In this document: positions 50,253 to 63,581 of the stretch, piece by piece
Position numbering within the stretch: the first letter of the stretch is position 1
How the letters are laid out: each line of letters opens with the position of its first letter
Assembly (NCBI GenBank): GCA_039881145.1
Contig: JAYKKI010000066.1
Coordinates: 9,687,001 to 9,751,000, forward strand
Reading direction: 5' to 3'
DNA from: Druceiella hillmani
Taxonomy: Eukaryota; Arthropoda; Insecta; Lepidoptera; Hepialidae
Length of the DNA: 64,000 bases
The notes under the pieces: model-generated
What the model was told of the DNA's origin: nothing
Databases searched by the model: none
What the model saw: only the letters and a program-made list of their open reading frames with translations
Made by a program: the position numbers and the translations under genes

Positions 50253-50869
50253 GGTAACTAACTATTGTAAATATATTCCCAAATACTTCGCTGCACGATC
50301 GTTGTTCGATCGATGCACATGTTTTAGTTAAAAATACTAAAACAAGCCCATTCGTTAAATCCATTCAAACGATAAATTCAGACGATCGTTATAATTTTGG
50401 CAATGCATAATTTTGCGTCTCCGGTCGATGCAAAGGCATATTAAATAATGCGAGTGTGAATGTGATGGCCTACTGAAGGATGTGTAATACACGAGAGGTC
50501 ATCGATTGGCACTCTAATTCTTTCTTTATGTTTCAGAAAACGAACTAAAATAATTTATGGTTAAACGGTGGTTATCTGCATATTATTAAAACTATACTTG
50601 AAGTCTCGTACTGATACTCATTATTTCAAAATTAAATGATATTTTTTTGTTATTAGATCTCAAATTTTAAACTAGATAAATATATAATTCTGTTAGTTAT
50701 TTGCAACACGTTACAGATATGTGTTATCGGGCATTATTTTACCGATTAATTTCGATATAATAATATCCGATATTTATCAAAAATATAGCAAACAACACTT
50801 TCACTCACAAAGTTTTGTTATCATAATAACTTGTAATTTGATAAAAATTACGAGTAGGGTGTCAGCAAT
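50253..50869. other. No gene recognised
   Basis: AT-rich, with cgatcgttgttcgatcgatg near 50297 forming a small inverted repeat. Confidence 0.4.
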
Positions 50870-51020
50870 ATATTCCATGTTCATTTCGTCTTGACAAAAT
50901 CGCCTTACTATTTTCCTTCTGCCCATTTATATCTTTGTTGAGTTATTTGACATGGAACAAATCTCTGACGATATTTCACACTTTATTGATTTCTAGTCTT
51001 ATGGAGAGATATATTTCCAT
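50870..51020 (+). repeat. Dispersed repeat B, copy 2
   Basis: Relative of 17330-17490 in the same orientation; see that entry for the shared blocks. Confidence 0.55.
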
Positions 51021-51294
51021 TATTTATTCTTATATACCTTACATTTGACTGATAAATTATAGGCATAAGAGTAAATGTGATGTGATTCAGTTATTATACA
51101 AGTAAGTGGACTTTGGGTTATTGAGCATATTACTAAATTAAGTACCTTGTATACTCGATGCAGTGAAGTTCTCTCTTATGTTTTCTAATGAAATTTTAAT
51201 TTTTTTTTATGACATTTTGCAAAAGTGGAATTATTCATTATATAAATTTTCATCATGTTTCTAATATTAAATAATTTATTGTATTATGCATAAG

Positions 51295-51299
<5 letters not shown>

Positions 51300-51377
<78 letters not shown>
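51300..51377. repeat. (TA)n microsatellite
   Basis: Near-perfect alternating TA, about 78 bp. Confidence 0.95.
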
Positions 51378-51379
<2 letters not shown>

Positions 51380-51731
51380 GAAGTCATCACATCAAGGGCC
51401 TTTAGAAATATAATGTATGAAGTAAATTTTCAACGTTTTAATTCCCACTGACATACAATGAGACAATTTTGAAAAAAATGTAATATTTTGAAGTATATGT
51501 AAATTTTAATTAATATATTGATCTTTAAAATTGACCTAGTCGTTTGGCTTGTATTGTTAATATAATATTAATTCTGATATTTTGTGTATAAACATATATA
51601 ATTTAGCATTAAATATTTTATTAATTTTTCTCCTTTGCCTATCAAATGATCAAATTTTAAGTAAAAGAATACTAACAGGTCCGCGCACAGATATTTGAAC
51701 ATTTCAATATATTTCGCAGCTCCGATCTCCC

Positions 51732-51810
51732 TTTCATACTTAATAAAACTGTAGATTTAATACTGTCTAAACTTTAAACTGTAGACTTTCATACTTAAAT
51801 AAACTGTAGA
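51732..51810 (+). repeat. Direct duplication around aaactgtaga
   Basis: tttcatacttaataaaactg and onward (51732) recurs at 51787 with one base moved, a 55-bp period. Two further aaactgtaga-like cores lie in between. Confidence 0.75.
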
Positions 51811-53689
51811 CTGGAATACATATATTTATACAAAATATATTTAGGGGGAATAACAAAGGTAAAAAAACAGTAGTTTTTTTTAATTTTCCTCAGTCTCTCT
51901 GCCTGTATTTTTATTTGTACCCGTATCATGTAAAAATTGTCATCCTAATTTGGGGAGCGTATTTTAGAAAACATGAAGGCTTGCCTTGTAGTGACATTTG
52001 CATTAGTATAGTAACAACAAAGGAGTCTCTAGAATAGCCATTACCCAAATATATGGGTAGTGGACGTCAATAGATGGATCCGTATTTTAAATTACACAAT
52101 GAAATTTTCCATCTGGTCTTACCTTGACGAAATGGTCCTAGCCAGAGAAGAAATATGGTGTAGTGCAAAATTAAGCACCCAAAATGTAGGCAGATGCATG
52201 TGGGCAGATGTAAGTATCGGCAGTATTCCGCACTAATAAGTGTTTAAATATGTATTTATATTATGAGCTTATTTTGTTTTTAATGTTCGTTAAAAATTTA
52301 TGCCTTTTGTTAATATTATAGTTTAAATAATTTATTAAGTTAAGTTGGTCTATATACATTTGGTTATTGCATGTAATTTATTACCTTCTCTATCTATAAC
52401 AAAACTATAAAATTAGCCTCCGTTAAGTTAAAAGTAGATTTAGCAATTTGACATTTGAATACCAAGCGTAAACGTTTAAAACATATTTTTAGGAACTATT
52501 TTGATAAACTTGTTTATAACTTCACATTTTACAAAAACGAAATTAGTAGGTAGAGTTAATATAAATATTTTCTCACTAAGGTACGTACTTATATTAAAAA
52601 AAATATGAGAATTATTACCCGTATAAGCTTATGAATGAATTGAAATTTCTTCCAACACATCGACACAAATATATTTACTGTACTCTAAATTGTTTTTAAT
52701 TTTTTTGATGCAAAAGTTAACTAGACACCCCTTCCTTCTTTCCAGCAAAACTTAATTTTAAGCTAAAAAAATTTAATTAATAATAAAGGGTAAATTGCTC
52801 TTTCTAATTATTTTGACTGAGTAAATCGAACTTTTAGTACTTCATTTTTGTAAATTACTTAAACATCTTTTAAATTTTTTGTCATTTTTGTTAAAATGGA
52901 TATTGTGTAAACTGATTTTCTTTAATTGACACTTCTTTTAATCAGTTATTGTTTCATGTTTTCAAAATGAATTTTTTTACGCTAGGAAAAGTGACTAGCT
53001 TATTAATAAAACATTAACTACCATGCTTGTATTAGGTAAATACATGTCAATTTTTGTACCACATCCATTTTAGGTAAATGGATACTTAACTGCATAGTAT
53101 GAAATTTCATTTGGCACTTCTTGTTCTCTCACTCCGTTTATAGCCATTACATGACTGCGCGTTTTATTGTTTAATACAACTTAATTTATTTGTTATAATT
53201 CTAAATTTTTTTGAAAGTAATTTTTTAATTTAACAACATATGGAATGTTATTCGCATGGTTGTATAATTTTTTATAATAAGAAAAAAAGTGTATGGAATC
53301 GTTAATCTCCTGATTATGCCTAAACTGTTGAAATTATGAACCACTTTCAAGTTTCATCGGTCATTCGTTTATCTTTATATCCGTAGTATAACTTTGTTTT
53401 TGTATGTATTAAAGTTTTAGGATTCTTCGATTATTTCATTTAGACTCTCGGTCGAAATTGTTTGCAATTTCGTTAGCATTAATCAACAAATCTATAAAAC
53501 AATTTTTTGAACTGACAAACTTTAAAAAATATATTTAAATGATTTAAGTGTAAAAAGTATTGAGCACCATTCAAGTTAGGTTTTTGTCGAATAAGGTTCA
53601 AGTTTTGAAATAAACTGTTCGATTTTTACATATTTCTTCAGCTCTTCTTTTTTTCTTTTATGTAGAAAATTTGCCATAATGATGTGTTG
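51811..53689. other. No gene recognised
   Basis: AT-rich. A gtaggcagatgcatgtgggcagatgtaagta stretch (about 52187-52217, here a doubled gcagatg) recalls the gcagatgtaaataagg at 15866. Nothing else is definable. Confidence 0.35.
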
Positions 53690-53972
53690 GGTTGATCACA
53701 GGCTTACGAACTTTGATGGCGCAATGCACCGAGCAGCGATCGAGCGGGACTGGATTGATGTTTGCAATCATCATGCAGCTAAAATGCCACAGACTAATGA
53801 CAGGCAGTTGCCCCATTGCTGTGAGAAGCTATGCACTCCGATCGCCAAGCCGCTAAGCGGGGTAATTATGGGCGATGCCTGCAGTGATATGCGCATTGAG
53901 ACCTATGACCATCGCAAGAGACCTATGACCATCAGCGAACGAAGACATGCTCTTGATGATGACGGAAGATAA
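53690..53972 (+). repeat. Dispersed repeat A, copy 2 (GC-richer, younger-looking)
   Basis: This 280-bp block is much richer in GC and CpG than its surroundings. It stays open for 97 codons from an ATG at 53679 (MMCWVDHRLTNFDGAMHR, ending RRHALDDDGR). Its 53705-53860 part is homologous by eye to 18590-18755. A cctatgaccatc motif is doubled at about 53900 and 53919. The open frame could be remnant transposon coding sequence or chance from high GC; I recognise no protein family. It may be a SINE or a LINE fragment. Confidence 0.55.
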
Positions 53973-55429
53973 CCAATTTTGGTGTTTTTGAATTTCTTCT
54001 CTTTTTTGACGTCGCACAAATTATTAAAAATATTACGTAATTACTTTTAGAAAATTCGCAAACTAAATTTTAAAAAACGCAAAATTTTCATATAACTCAA
54101 TGGCTCAATAGAGCATAACGATAAATTTAACGATATATAAAATAACACGAAAAAAACTAACGGAAGCAAATTTTCATTGCTAAGTCCCTAAATTTCTCCA
54201 AAAAATTGTAACTAGACGTCAGAAGGCTTAAAATTCTCTTCATCCAAAAATCAAGGTTTTTCTTATTATTTTTATGTTTGTTTATCCTTTTCATTGAAGT
54301 GAATCTAAAAGTATTTTATGTATTGTACTTAACGTTAAAAGTATTTCTTTTCGCACATATTATTGGTTCATACATGAAATTATCTCTTTTATTTTATTTT
54401 GCTCTTTCTTTAACTTATTTCACACAGAAATTACATTTAAATAAGAAAATTTTTCGGAAATCTTATTAACTAGTCTAGTTGCCAAATTAAATATTTTGTA
54501 TATTTGAATATTTCATTTTATTTGCTCTTATAATACACCTGATTATACACGAGTGGAAATCACATTACGAATACTCAATGAAATATGATCATTTAAGGGT
54601 ATAAACTATTTCTATTAAATCTCGCTCGAAGGGGTATCAGTCGTACGAGATTTCTTTACTTCACTGAAACCTGTCAGAAGGCCTACATAACGCTAGGATT
54701 AGCCATGCGATATTCCCATGATTTTCATGAAAGTGTGTATTTCGTGACCTAATTTAAATATTTAGTTCGAAGTATCCTCGAACTAATACACTCATTCGGT
54801 CTCCACATGAAGCATCGTATGTAATTATGTACGAGAAAGTGTAAAAGAATTTTAATAGGTATTTATATCAAAAAATATACGAGTACTGTCCTCATTTCTT
54901 TCCTTCAGATTGTATAATGAACATAGTCGGATATAATTCACTTCAACTCGGACGAAGATTGTTATGGTCATGCATTTCATAAAAGTTTTAAATAATTATC
55001 TTGATAAGTCCTCGATCTTGGGTTTGGTAATGCTTATTGCGCCTGACTGTTACGCGAGAGGACGTCATAGTTTTCATCTGCCTAGACAACGCATGAATAT
55101 CCTCCAGCTTTGACCATTTTTATCGCACTTATTTTGATCAGCGAGGTATTGCAAGAGGTGTAAAATATTGATATTTTTCTGCTCTATTGGCCGCTTTAGG
55201 AATGCGATTATGGAGTTGCTTGGAAGTTGACCTTTGACAATAACTCAGTTTTATGTTTAATTTGAATTGGTTTAATTTTTTTACTTTTTTACTAGTTATT
55301 ATTTATGGTATCATGGGTAATACAAAAGTTTTACTTTTAGTGTTTGTATATATCCAGCACTTTGAGACAAATCTATGAATTTGACTATGAAAATATAAAA
55401 TCATGAATCATCGCTTTAGTGTTCCAGTA
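53973..55429. other. No gene recognised
   Basis: AT-rich spacer. The frame 54278-54469 is hydrophobic low complexity and not supported. Confidence 0.4.
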
Positions 55430-55690
55430 AATTAAGTTCAATTCTAGTAATATTTCTCTTGTATTAATTTTCGTAGACAGGGTAAGAGAATAATTTTTGC
55501 ACATTTTCAACAATAATACTAGAAGTGTGCGTACATATGTAAAAGTGTTAATATTAAGTATCCGCACAATGTAATTATTTACGAAAAAAATAGGGTAAAT
55601 GGAACATTAGTGTTGGAATGCATCTTTGTTACTTTTGTCACTTTATATTGTAGTTTTTACACGCATCACGTAAAAACTTCTGAACTGATG
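55430..55690 (+). repeat. Dispersed repeat C, copy 3
   Basis: Shares gcacattttcaacaataata (about 55499-55518) and neighbouring blocks with 18806-19010 and 19060-19260. It ends with ttttacacgcatcacgtaaa, again like lepidopteran interspersed repeats. Confidence 0.55.
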
Positions 55691-56499
55691 TTTATAAAGT
55701 TTTTAGAAAAAAACTTGGAGTAAAATTGAAATAACTTTAAGTTGAAATTTTATAGACGTCAGTTAACCCAATTAAAAGATATGCCAATTTAATATTTTAA
55801 AGCGAAATTTAATTTACATCGTCTTAGTACAACAACAATAAAGTGCCTGTAAGTGGTACGTGTGTTTAAATCACGCAATAAAGGTTTACACCCGGACAAA
55901 GATTGGTGAAATGGGTTTGGAAACTGTAAAAGTATACTTACATAAAGACTGTGGTAAATGTTATAGTGGTCTGTGTATACGAAATTGTGGACGCATCTGG
56001 TGTCATATAAAATTTCTAATTTGTTTTTTAAAAACCTTATAATAGATTTCTTCAATTAATAATCTACATATTATATGAATTTTTAAAAAAATGATAATGG
56101 TTATATTCACCCCCCTTCCGATGCGCTGATATTTATTAATATATTTACACAAAAATATTTTTTTTAAATATCGGTTAAGAAGTTTTGTTTATTTTAATTT
56201 AATTACTAAATTCCAAGCGTTTACTTCAAACCGTTTGTGAGAAAAAAATTATGGACATCCTCAACAGTATCTATAGAAAATGCTTAAATGAAATCATAAA
56301 ATAGTTAGGGAATACTTTTAAATTTCTGTTTCAAATAATTTTTGCACGATGTAACAAATAATTCGGGTGCTTTATTTGCATTCTCTAAACATTATTTATG
56401 AATATTTAACTCTTTATCATAAAATTTTTAAATAACTATCTTGATATATTTTTAAATAATTATGTTAATGAATTTTTAAATAATTATCTTATACTTGAT
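55691..56499. other. No gene recognised; short repeat at 56425-56490
   Basis: Three near copies of atttttaaataaytatctt lie between 56425 and 56490, at about 29-bp spacing. The Cys-rich frame at 55860-56042 lacks an ATG and a recognised motif. Confidence 0.4.
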
Positions 56500-56625
56500 A
56501 ATATGTCGTATCATCACACCAAAAGTAGAATTTCTAGGTAAAACAGTTTCAAAGAAAATTGGTTATGACAGACGGACAGATGGAGCAACTCGTGACTGAA
56601 CTTATGAACTTTCTCCTTTTGCTTA
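56500..56625 (+). repeat. Decayed dispersed repeat of lepidopteran type
   Basis: The order 'caaaagtagaatttctaggt', 'gacagacggacagatgg' and 'ctcgtgactgaac' belongs to the same family as 14486-14585 and 19945-20075. Confidence 0.45.
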
Positions 56626-56839
56626 TATAGACTCAAACAAAGGCAATCATAATAATTGATTATTTAGCCAAATTTTCTTCTCACAAATATCGACAACTGC
56701 TTTCATCGTTTTACTAAATTATTTTATTCGATAAACAGACCTTCGGCGATAAGAACAGGGTAATCATTTTTAGTTTTATATTTTTTTCGTATACAAAATT
56801 TAATTGAACTTGTATTGTGACGGTCAATGGACGTTTTCA

Positions 56840-57410
56840 TTGTAGGGTTGATATGTTGAATATATTGTTTATTCCTTAATAACTTTGCAATATTCCGCAA
56901 ATTCAGACGTCATGTAGGTACATTATCGTGTTATCATATGTTCATATTAGATATAAATGAAAGAAAAATATAACACGTTTTAATAATAGAAGTTTATATT
57001 AAACATATTGTTTCTTCTTTCAAAACTTTAAAATATTGTGCACAGTCAAGTGTGATGGTAGATTCATTATCATATTGTCTTATGTTCAGATTAGATAGCA
57101 ATGAAAGCAAAATATAACACGTTTTAATAATAGAAGTTTATATGAAACATATTGTTTCTTCTTTCAAAACTTCACAATATTGTGCACAGTCAATTGTGAT
57201 GGTAGATTCATTATCATATTGTCTTATGTTCAGATTAGAGAGCAATGAAAGCAAAATATAACACGCTTTAATTTTAGCTGTTTACATTGAACATATCGCC
57301 TCTTCCTTAATTACTTCGTAATATTCGGCACAGTTAAACATGACTCAGGTAAACGATCACATAATCTTATATTTAGTTTTGGCAGCAATGAAAGAAAATA
57401 TAACACTCCC
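56840..57410 (+). repeat. Four-unit 144-bp tandem satellite
   Basis: The marker atgaaag occurs at 56957, 57101, 57245 and 57388, a 143-144 bp period. Units 2 and 3 are very similar (taacacgttttaataatagaag, here split; tgtgcacagtcaa). The first and last units are more diverged, the usual pattern of unequal exchange with decayed edges. A lone partial unit lies at 20955-21065. Confidence 0.92.
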
Positions 57411-57858
57411 GAGCACCTCGTTTTCTTACTATATTCTTTATATCGATACAAAGTAATGATAACAGGTGGTAAAAATTATCATCATATTACTTCTAAACAT
57501 ATTTACGGAATATATCGAAACATAATTTACAAATCGACGAAAAACTACATTCAGTGTTAAACCTTATCTGTTTAAATGCGCATAAAACTATATATTTAAC
57601 TAGCAAAAAGCACGGCTTTGTGAGGGCTCGCGAGTTTTTTTAATGCGCGTCCATTAAAACAATGCTTTCAGGTTGTAGGTTGCGATTGGGGCTGCCGCGC
57701 TTCTATGGTGCTTCAGTCATATTTCAGACACTAATATAGATGACTTTACTACATAGCCCAGTGCGCGACAGCTCCAACATCATCCAAAGTATGATCACTG
57801 GTCTATTACTTATTTAAATACATGTACCTATAACCAGTTTATTAAATATTCATATAAC

Positions 57859-57863
<5 letters not shown>
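57411..57863. other. No gene recognised; one GC-richer patch
   Basis: 57610-57790 is less AT-rich (gtgagggctcgcgag, gattggggctgccgcgcttc) with no frame or motif that I can name. Confidence 0.35.

Positions 57864-57945
<82 letters not shown>
57864..57945. repeat. (TA)n microsatellite
   Basis: Alternating TA with tatgta interruptions. Confidence 0.94.
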
Positions 57946-58051
57946 CGCATACATACATTACATGGATATTATATAAATTTTTGTAATTATAAAGTAATTT
58001 ATTAAATATATAATAATACATCAATATTAATAATACTTTTAAGGAAACTAA

Positions 58052-58147
58052 ACGAAACTAAGGTATGAATTTATTTCTACTTTATTTCAATTCTCTACCA
58101 CGACTTCTTCAGGTAGGCTATTAGCAAAGATCTTTGCTAATAGCCCA
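58052..58147. mobile_element. Foldback element, copy 6 (internally deleted remnant)
   Basis: The block from cgaaactaaggtatgaattt to ctaccacgac matches the left arm of the family, and ttcttcaggtaggctattag to ctttgctaatagcccac matches the palindrome centre. The stem II and GAAA part of the motif is deleted, and the right arm is lost after cccactt. Confidence 0.75.
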
Positions 58148-59895
58148 CTTGGAAAATAATAGGATTCGGACTTTGTTTAGAGATTTTGCAAAGTCGTGTA
58201 TTTCAAAGGGAACCTTTACCAGTATTAAATAAAGTAGGAAATGCCCTAAAAACATATCCATCACACGAAAATTCATTAATTTGTACAGAATCCAATCTAG
58301 GCCATGGTAAACATGAGAACCATAATTTTCTTCCTGATGTTCAATACACTATTTACTGCCTTTCCATTATATTGAAAGGTCAATTCCATTTTTTCTGGGT
58401 AGCTTCAAAATTATCGGTATGTTAAAAAGTATTTTCTCGACAAGAATACAAATCAGCATCTCGAGTTATTTTCTGATGTTCTCTTGCATCAGACGTCAAA
58501 GAACGGTTACTGTCGTATTATTTACGACCAAAATTAAGTTAAAATACGTCTTCGTGGCATTTCGCTGTGACAATAAAAAATATAAAATTTGTTAAAATTT
58601 AATTTTTGACGATTAAAAAAATCCCAACAGCGGAAGATGGTTAAATTTATCCATACAATTTGTACTGTATGGTCCAAAAAATTTCAAAACTAACTTTAAT
58701 TAATTTTTAAACGTAGATCTATTAAGTTTCATTTGACGATCATTTTATTGTAGGTATAGAATGAAAAAATCTGGACAGCAGAAGTTGGTAAGAAACAGCG
58801 CCGATACAAATTCATTGTTTTATTCGATTTATATAGTTTATTTAACCTCCAAAACTTACTATCTATTCATTTACAATATACAAACTTCTACGTATCATGT
58901 TTCGATTTTTTTAGTAAACATTCTTATTAGAAATATTACACATCTCCATGCTGCATTAATTCTGTAATTTTCTTACAAATGTTGCTAGTATCAATCTAGT
59001 TAGTAGAAATATTCACACACCTCATGTCCATTTTTTTATTTAACATTTTAGAAATATAACATATCTGCATGTATGCTGTATTAATTCCCTAATTTTCTAA
59101 AGGATGGCGCTAGTAACCACATGCTAGTATTATGCATCGTTGTTTCGTATTTTTTTTATAATTTTTTAAAATATTTCAATTCAAAAATAGCGATGCATAA
59201 CAAATCTTGATCTGACTTTAAATTATTATGTTAAATTTCAAATCCAGAGGTGTGATAGTTTTTTCGTAAAGAGTAATTTTTTATACTTATTTCCTTTTTC
59301 AAAAAGTGAAAAAAAATTAACTAATTTGATATTGAATACCATTTTCTTATTAGTTCTAAGTCAAAATGGGATGCATTTTTATACAGCAATGTTTCTTGGA
59401 GTACATAATTTGCTTATGGTTTTGGTCCCCCATTTTAGGGGGGGGAGGACTCTCATGAGTAGGGTTTTTTGAATGTGAAATGACTCAAAATTTGTATGTG
59501 TAATAATGATATAATAGGTATACCTTTAACTTAAAACAAGACACTAAAAATCTACTGAGCATTTAATCAAATAGATATTTCTGCGTTGATATTCAAGATT
59601 AAGGGGGAATTTTGGGGTATTTTATTTTCAACGGAAAAAAAGAGTGACATATTTATTAAATGGAAATAAGGCATAAAATATCAATTGACTAAATTAATCT
59701 ATAAATTGTGTAAATAATTATACAAATATAGGTCTTTCGTTTATTAATTCACGATACAAAAGTTCATATCAGTTCCCGATAAATAAGTTCATATTACTTT
59801 ACGAGTAGTGTTTTTTAGCGTTTCACACTTCAAAAAGACAAGAAAGGGACTATAGAATATAGATGATCTTCATCTTCGTCTTTTATGCACATATA
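58148..59895. other. No gene recognised
   Basis: AT-rich. The frame 58186-58425 has a rather protein-like composition (NALKTYPSHENSLICTESN) but starts with TTG and matches no family I know. Confidence 0.35.
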
Positions 59896-60096
59896 CACCT
59901 CACGCTGTCAGGACTGTCAGTCGGATTTACTAACAGTTCAAATCGTATTTCTGTTTCTTATTAACTGTCAGTTGAATATGAACAACTCTACTTTACTGAC
60001 CGTGCCCTATTTCACGATCCATTTGCTAAAATATCCATAGAAATAAGATTTTTAACTATCGGTAAATCCGACTGAAAGTCCTGACCATACGTGGTG
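59896..60096. mobile_element. MITE-like element with about 60-bp imperfect inverted repeats
   Basis: The left arm starting cacctcacgctgtcaggact pairs with the right arm ending ccatacgtggtg. The tcagtcggatttac core pairs exactly, and the first 23 bases around it show one mismatch. Arms extend inward through agtt..aaat..tatttct. The centre of about 80 bp has no frame. No target duplication could be fixed. Confidence 0.7.
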
Positions 60097-61067
60097 CATC
60101 GGTCGTTAGTCTGTTCGTCTGCTACAGCAGCTTTTTCTCAGGGACCATTTGACGTAGGAACTTAAATTTATTAAGCATAGTTATAAAACGTACTAAGTCA
60201 CATATATTTCAATAATTAATAGTATACAAATCATAGGGAAATGTTAAAGGCATCGCCAACTCGGATTTTTTTTATATTTCTCATGTTTTGCGGAACATAA
60301 ATTGAAGAATACGAGCTATCGTAAAACCGTTTAATAACTATATACTTTTGAATTTTACATAAAAACATTGAAAGTTACAAATATTTGTAATTTTTTTACG
60401 GATATTGCTTATTTTAATATTTTTTGAGATATTCGCGATATTTTCACTTCTGTAAAGAACTTTGAGCAGTAAATATATGTGTCGAAAAATAATATGAATA
60501 TTTGTGTAATAGTTCAGTATACATTCGATATACCATTAAATGTTTATGTTCTCCTAAACGTGTGCGGACATATTGTACTGCCTGCTCCACTGTATTGAAC
60601 AGGTTAAATTCTCTTTAAGTTAATTAATAAAAGTGAAACAAACATCATTGCCTCTACATTGTAAAACTCTAGAGCCTAATTTTTGTGAGTGAAGCTTATT
60701 ATTCTAAGAAACGAATTCTTTCCTGTTTTCGTTAACCGCGCTTTATTCACTACATCAGTTACATGTTTGTTGATCCTAAAATATATTCTTCTTTTCAAAA
60801 GCCACGAAACAAATATATTATTCAACTTAATAAAATATCATAGCTAGTAATCTGCAATATTTTAATAAGCTTGGTATAACTTTAAATGTTCTTTTTTTGC
60901 TACAAGATCCAAATGTGATGACGTAGCTACCCAAATATTTTTCTGTTACCTTTCTCTACGATAGCAAACATCGTTGATTTGTCAATCCATTGGAAGTACA
61001 TTTTATAATCCGTGGTAATGTAATAAATGTAAAAATACGTTTTCTGTCTTGTTTCTTTATTTGTTTC
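60097..61067. other. No gene recognised
   Basis: AT-rich spacer. Confidence 0.4.
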
Positions 61068-61140
61068 CACAGGCCGGTAATGAACCTCTATAAAATTTGG
61101 CACGCGTGTATATAACGTGGCCTAGTTACACTCAAAACGA
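61068..61140 (+). repeat. Decayed interspersed repeat fragment
   Basis: The segment 'ccacaggccggtaatgaac' followed by 'ctataaaatttggcacgcgt' has the shape of the 'actgaacggatttggatgaaatttggcac' repeat common in Lepidoptera. Confidence 0.35.
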
Positions 61141-63409
61141 TGCTGCAATTCTTGAAGACCTAGAATATTGATACCTCGAAATGTATGTTCTGATATTTTT
61201 TAATCCATTATGCCGAATCAGTTAAAGAGATTTCCAGGAAGCTCGGTATTAAAATTTTTCATATTTTTATTTAATATACAATCCATATTTAATCGTTCAA
61301 TTGTGTAATTTCTTTCGAACTAAACTTTTTTTAACAATATTAAAATGTAGTACTGCAACATATCGATAAATATCGCTGTGTACCAAAATGGAAAAATATT
61401 TTGCTGCACGAATATTTTCCTCGTTGTTCTAAAAATTAATAATTTAAAGGAAATCGCCATTTACGTAACACTTTCACTGCGATGACAAAACGGCGTGACG
61501 CATGTGATATTCTTACCACTCGCATTGTAGTTTGATGAATTGAAACCGATTCATGCGAACTAGAACATTTGTGAGATAATAGTTAGAGGAATATGGGTAT
61601 GTGAGACCAGTATATATTTCTGCATAAATGTGCGTTATAAGAATATAAGTCATTCATACAATTTTAAAACGAGCTATGTTTAGTATAGTAAAACAGGTAC
61701 CTACCTTTAGATTTAAAAATTGTAATATAACTTATAGTTGTAATATAATCTTCAAATAAAAATCAAATAACGTTAATGACATGAAAACACCGACTAAAAT
61801 AGATTGTTGAATAGCTAACACTTAGTCAAATATAGTCACGCAAATGTGGTAATTATTCTTAACAGAAACCACCATCATGCTCACTCATTTCTTTGAGTTC
61901 ACCATTTTATTATTTCATTTGTTGGTTCTTTAGAAAATATCTCAGACCACCCTGTGAAAAATGTGCATTGGAAATAGACTATTATATAACAAGCATATTT
62001 TTATGCATATTTTTGAGTTACGGGATTAATTTTTGAGCACCTACAATTAGTATATCAGCGCTAAGATAGCGAATTAATGGTTAAACTAAACAATGTTAAA
62101 ATAAACAATCTTCAACTAAAAAAATATAGTTTTGGCATAATTTTGATTAAAGAGAAATTCATTTCGAATAAATATTTATTTTAGATTTTATTTAGATTTA
62201 TTACAGTTGCGATTGTCAAGATTATGTCAGTTCCACCCTCGACTTATCATATGAAACCGTGAAATGACAGGTTTGTTCTAAAATAACTTCGAATTATTCG
62301 TTTAATAAAATATAATAACATAATTATAGAAGTAAGGTACGTGTACTAGATATTCAATACAAAACGAAGTGTCTAATGTAACGTTTGACCAATAAGAAGC
62401 TCATATAATATCTGTATAAGTAAATACGACAGAAATTTAAATTCATTCTGTTAGAGAGGATGATCCCAAAAGTATCCAAAAAGATACTGATCCTTCGAGT
62501 CATTATATAAATATCTTCTCAATTTATCTAAAACCTTTATATATGCTTTAAATTACGATCACGGATTATTTATTCCTGTATTCATAACAATTTAACTTTG
62601 CTTGTACTAATTTTAATTAGCTTTTAACACTAAACATTTTTAATATCTCCTAAAACGTATTACAATTGCTACAATTGGTGAAAAACATCCGATGTATTTT
62701 GAAATTACCTTTGATAGGTTTACCAGTTTGATATTATTTGATCAAAAACAATTTTCACATTGAGCGAACCGTACTAAAACCCAAATTCCCTAAGAGAAAA
62801 TCAGTTCGGTCGTGGCAAGAAAATATTAACCAGGAATTTCCTCATAATTATAATTTGACGGTGTTACGCGAGTTAAGAAATACGTTGTAATTATTCGATC
62901 CTTTTATGCGGTAATCACACGTCACGTATTTAGATTCTAATATCCGCCCGAGTACACAAATATGCGGGATATGGTGGGGATATAATTTTGACGTGTCTTC
63001 CATATCCGCTTACCAAATTTTAATTACGCGTTTATAAATTTTAATGTGTATAATGTTTCAGATGCCTGTCATTGGTCATCACGATAACGCTCAGAAAATA
63101 TATGTCGAATCCGTAAGGTCACACCTTCGGGAATATAATCGAGTAATTTCAGTTTCTTAACCGACATATGTCTATTTGCACATTAAAAATATTATTAATC
63201 CATATCTAAACAAGAAAGTTACAAATGCACATTTAAACTTCGAGAACTTGAGGATAAAAATGTATACAAATAATATAATAACATTTAAGCCTTTTTTCGG
63301 TTTACATTGAAATGAAAAAAAAGTTCGTTATGCACGCTACTATCAAAACCGGCGGAACCAATTTGGTTGCAGTTTTATATGTAGTGCACAAATAGATATA
63401 GTGTATAGA
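61141..63409. other. No gene recognised
   Basis: AT-rich, over 2 kb. Small features such as a gtatcc...ggatac-like motif near 62474 and repeated atatccgc motifs near 62941 and 63002 were seen but not interpreted. Confidence 0.4.
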
Positions 63410-63570
63410 TTGATTACGAATGTGATAGATTCATATGTGTGAAACAGATAGGTATATATGTGAAAAGGTTAGGTATATATCGAACCTTATAAAACTTTCC
63501 AGAGATTAGTTTGGGTTAGTATAAAAACCGCAGTTAGTTATAATAATAAAAACAATTTGAAATATGAACA
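63410..63570 (+). repeat. Diverged direct repeat, left copy
   Basis: The order gaatgtgatagattcatatg, tgtga, cgaaccttataaaactttcc, agagattagtt, gtataaaaaccgcagt, aataataaaaacaat recurs at 63778-64000 at about 370 bp distance. The right copy has gained a microsatellite. Confidence 0.8.
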
Positions 63571-63581
63571 CTTAATAACGA

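Noticed and set aside
58186..58425. 79-codon plus-strand frame with protein-like composition
   Set aside because: It has no ATG start and no recognised family; it might be an exon or transposon scrap, but the sequence alone does not support it.
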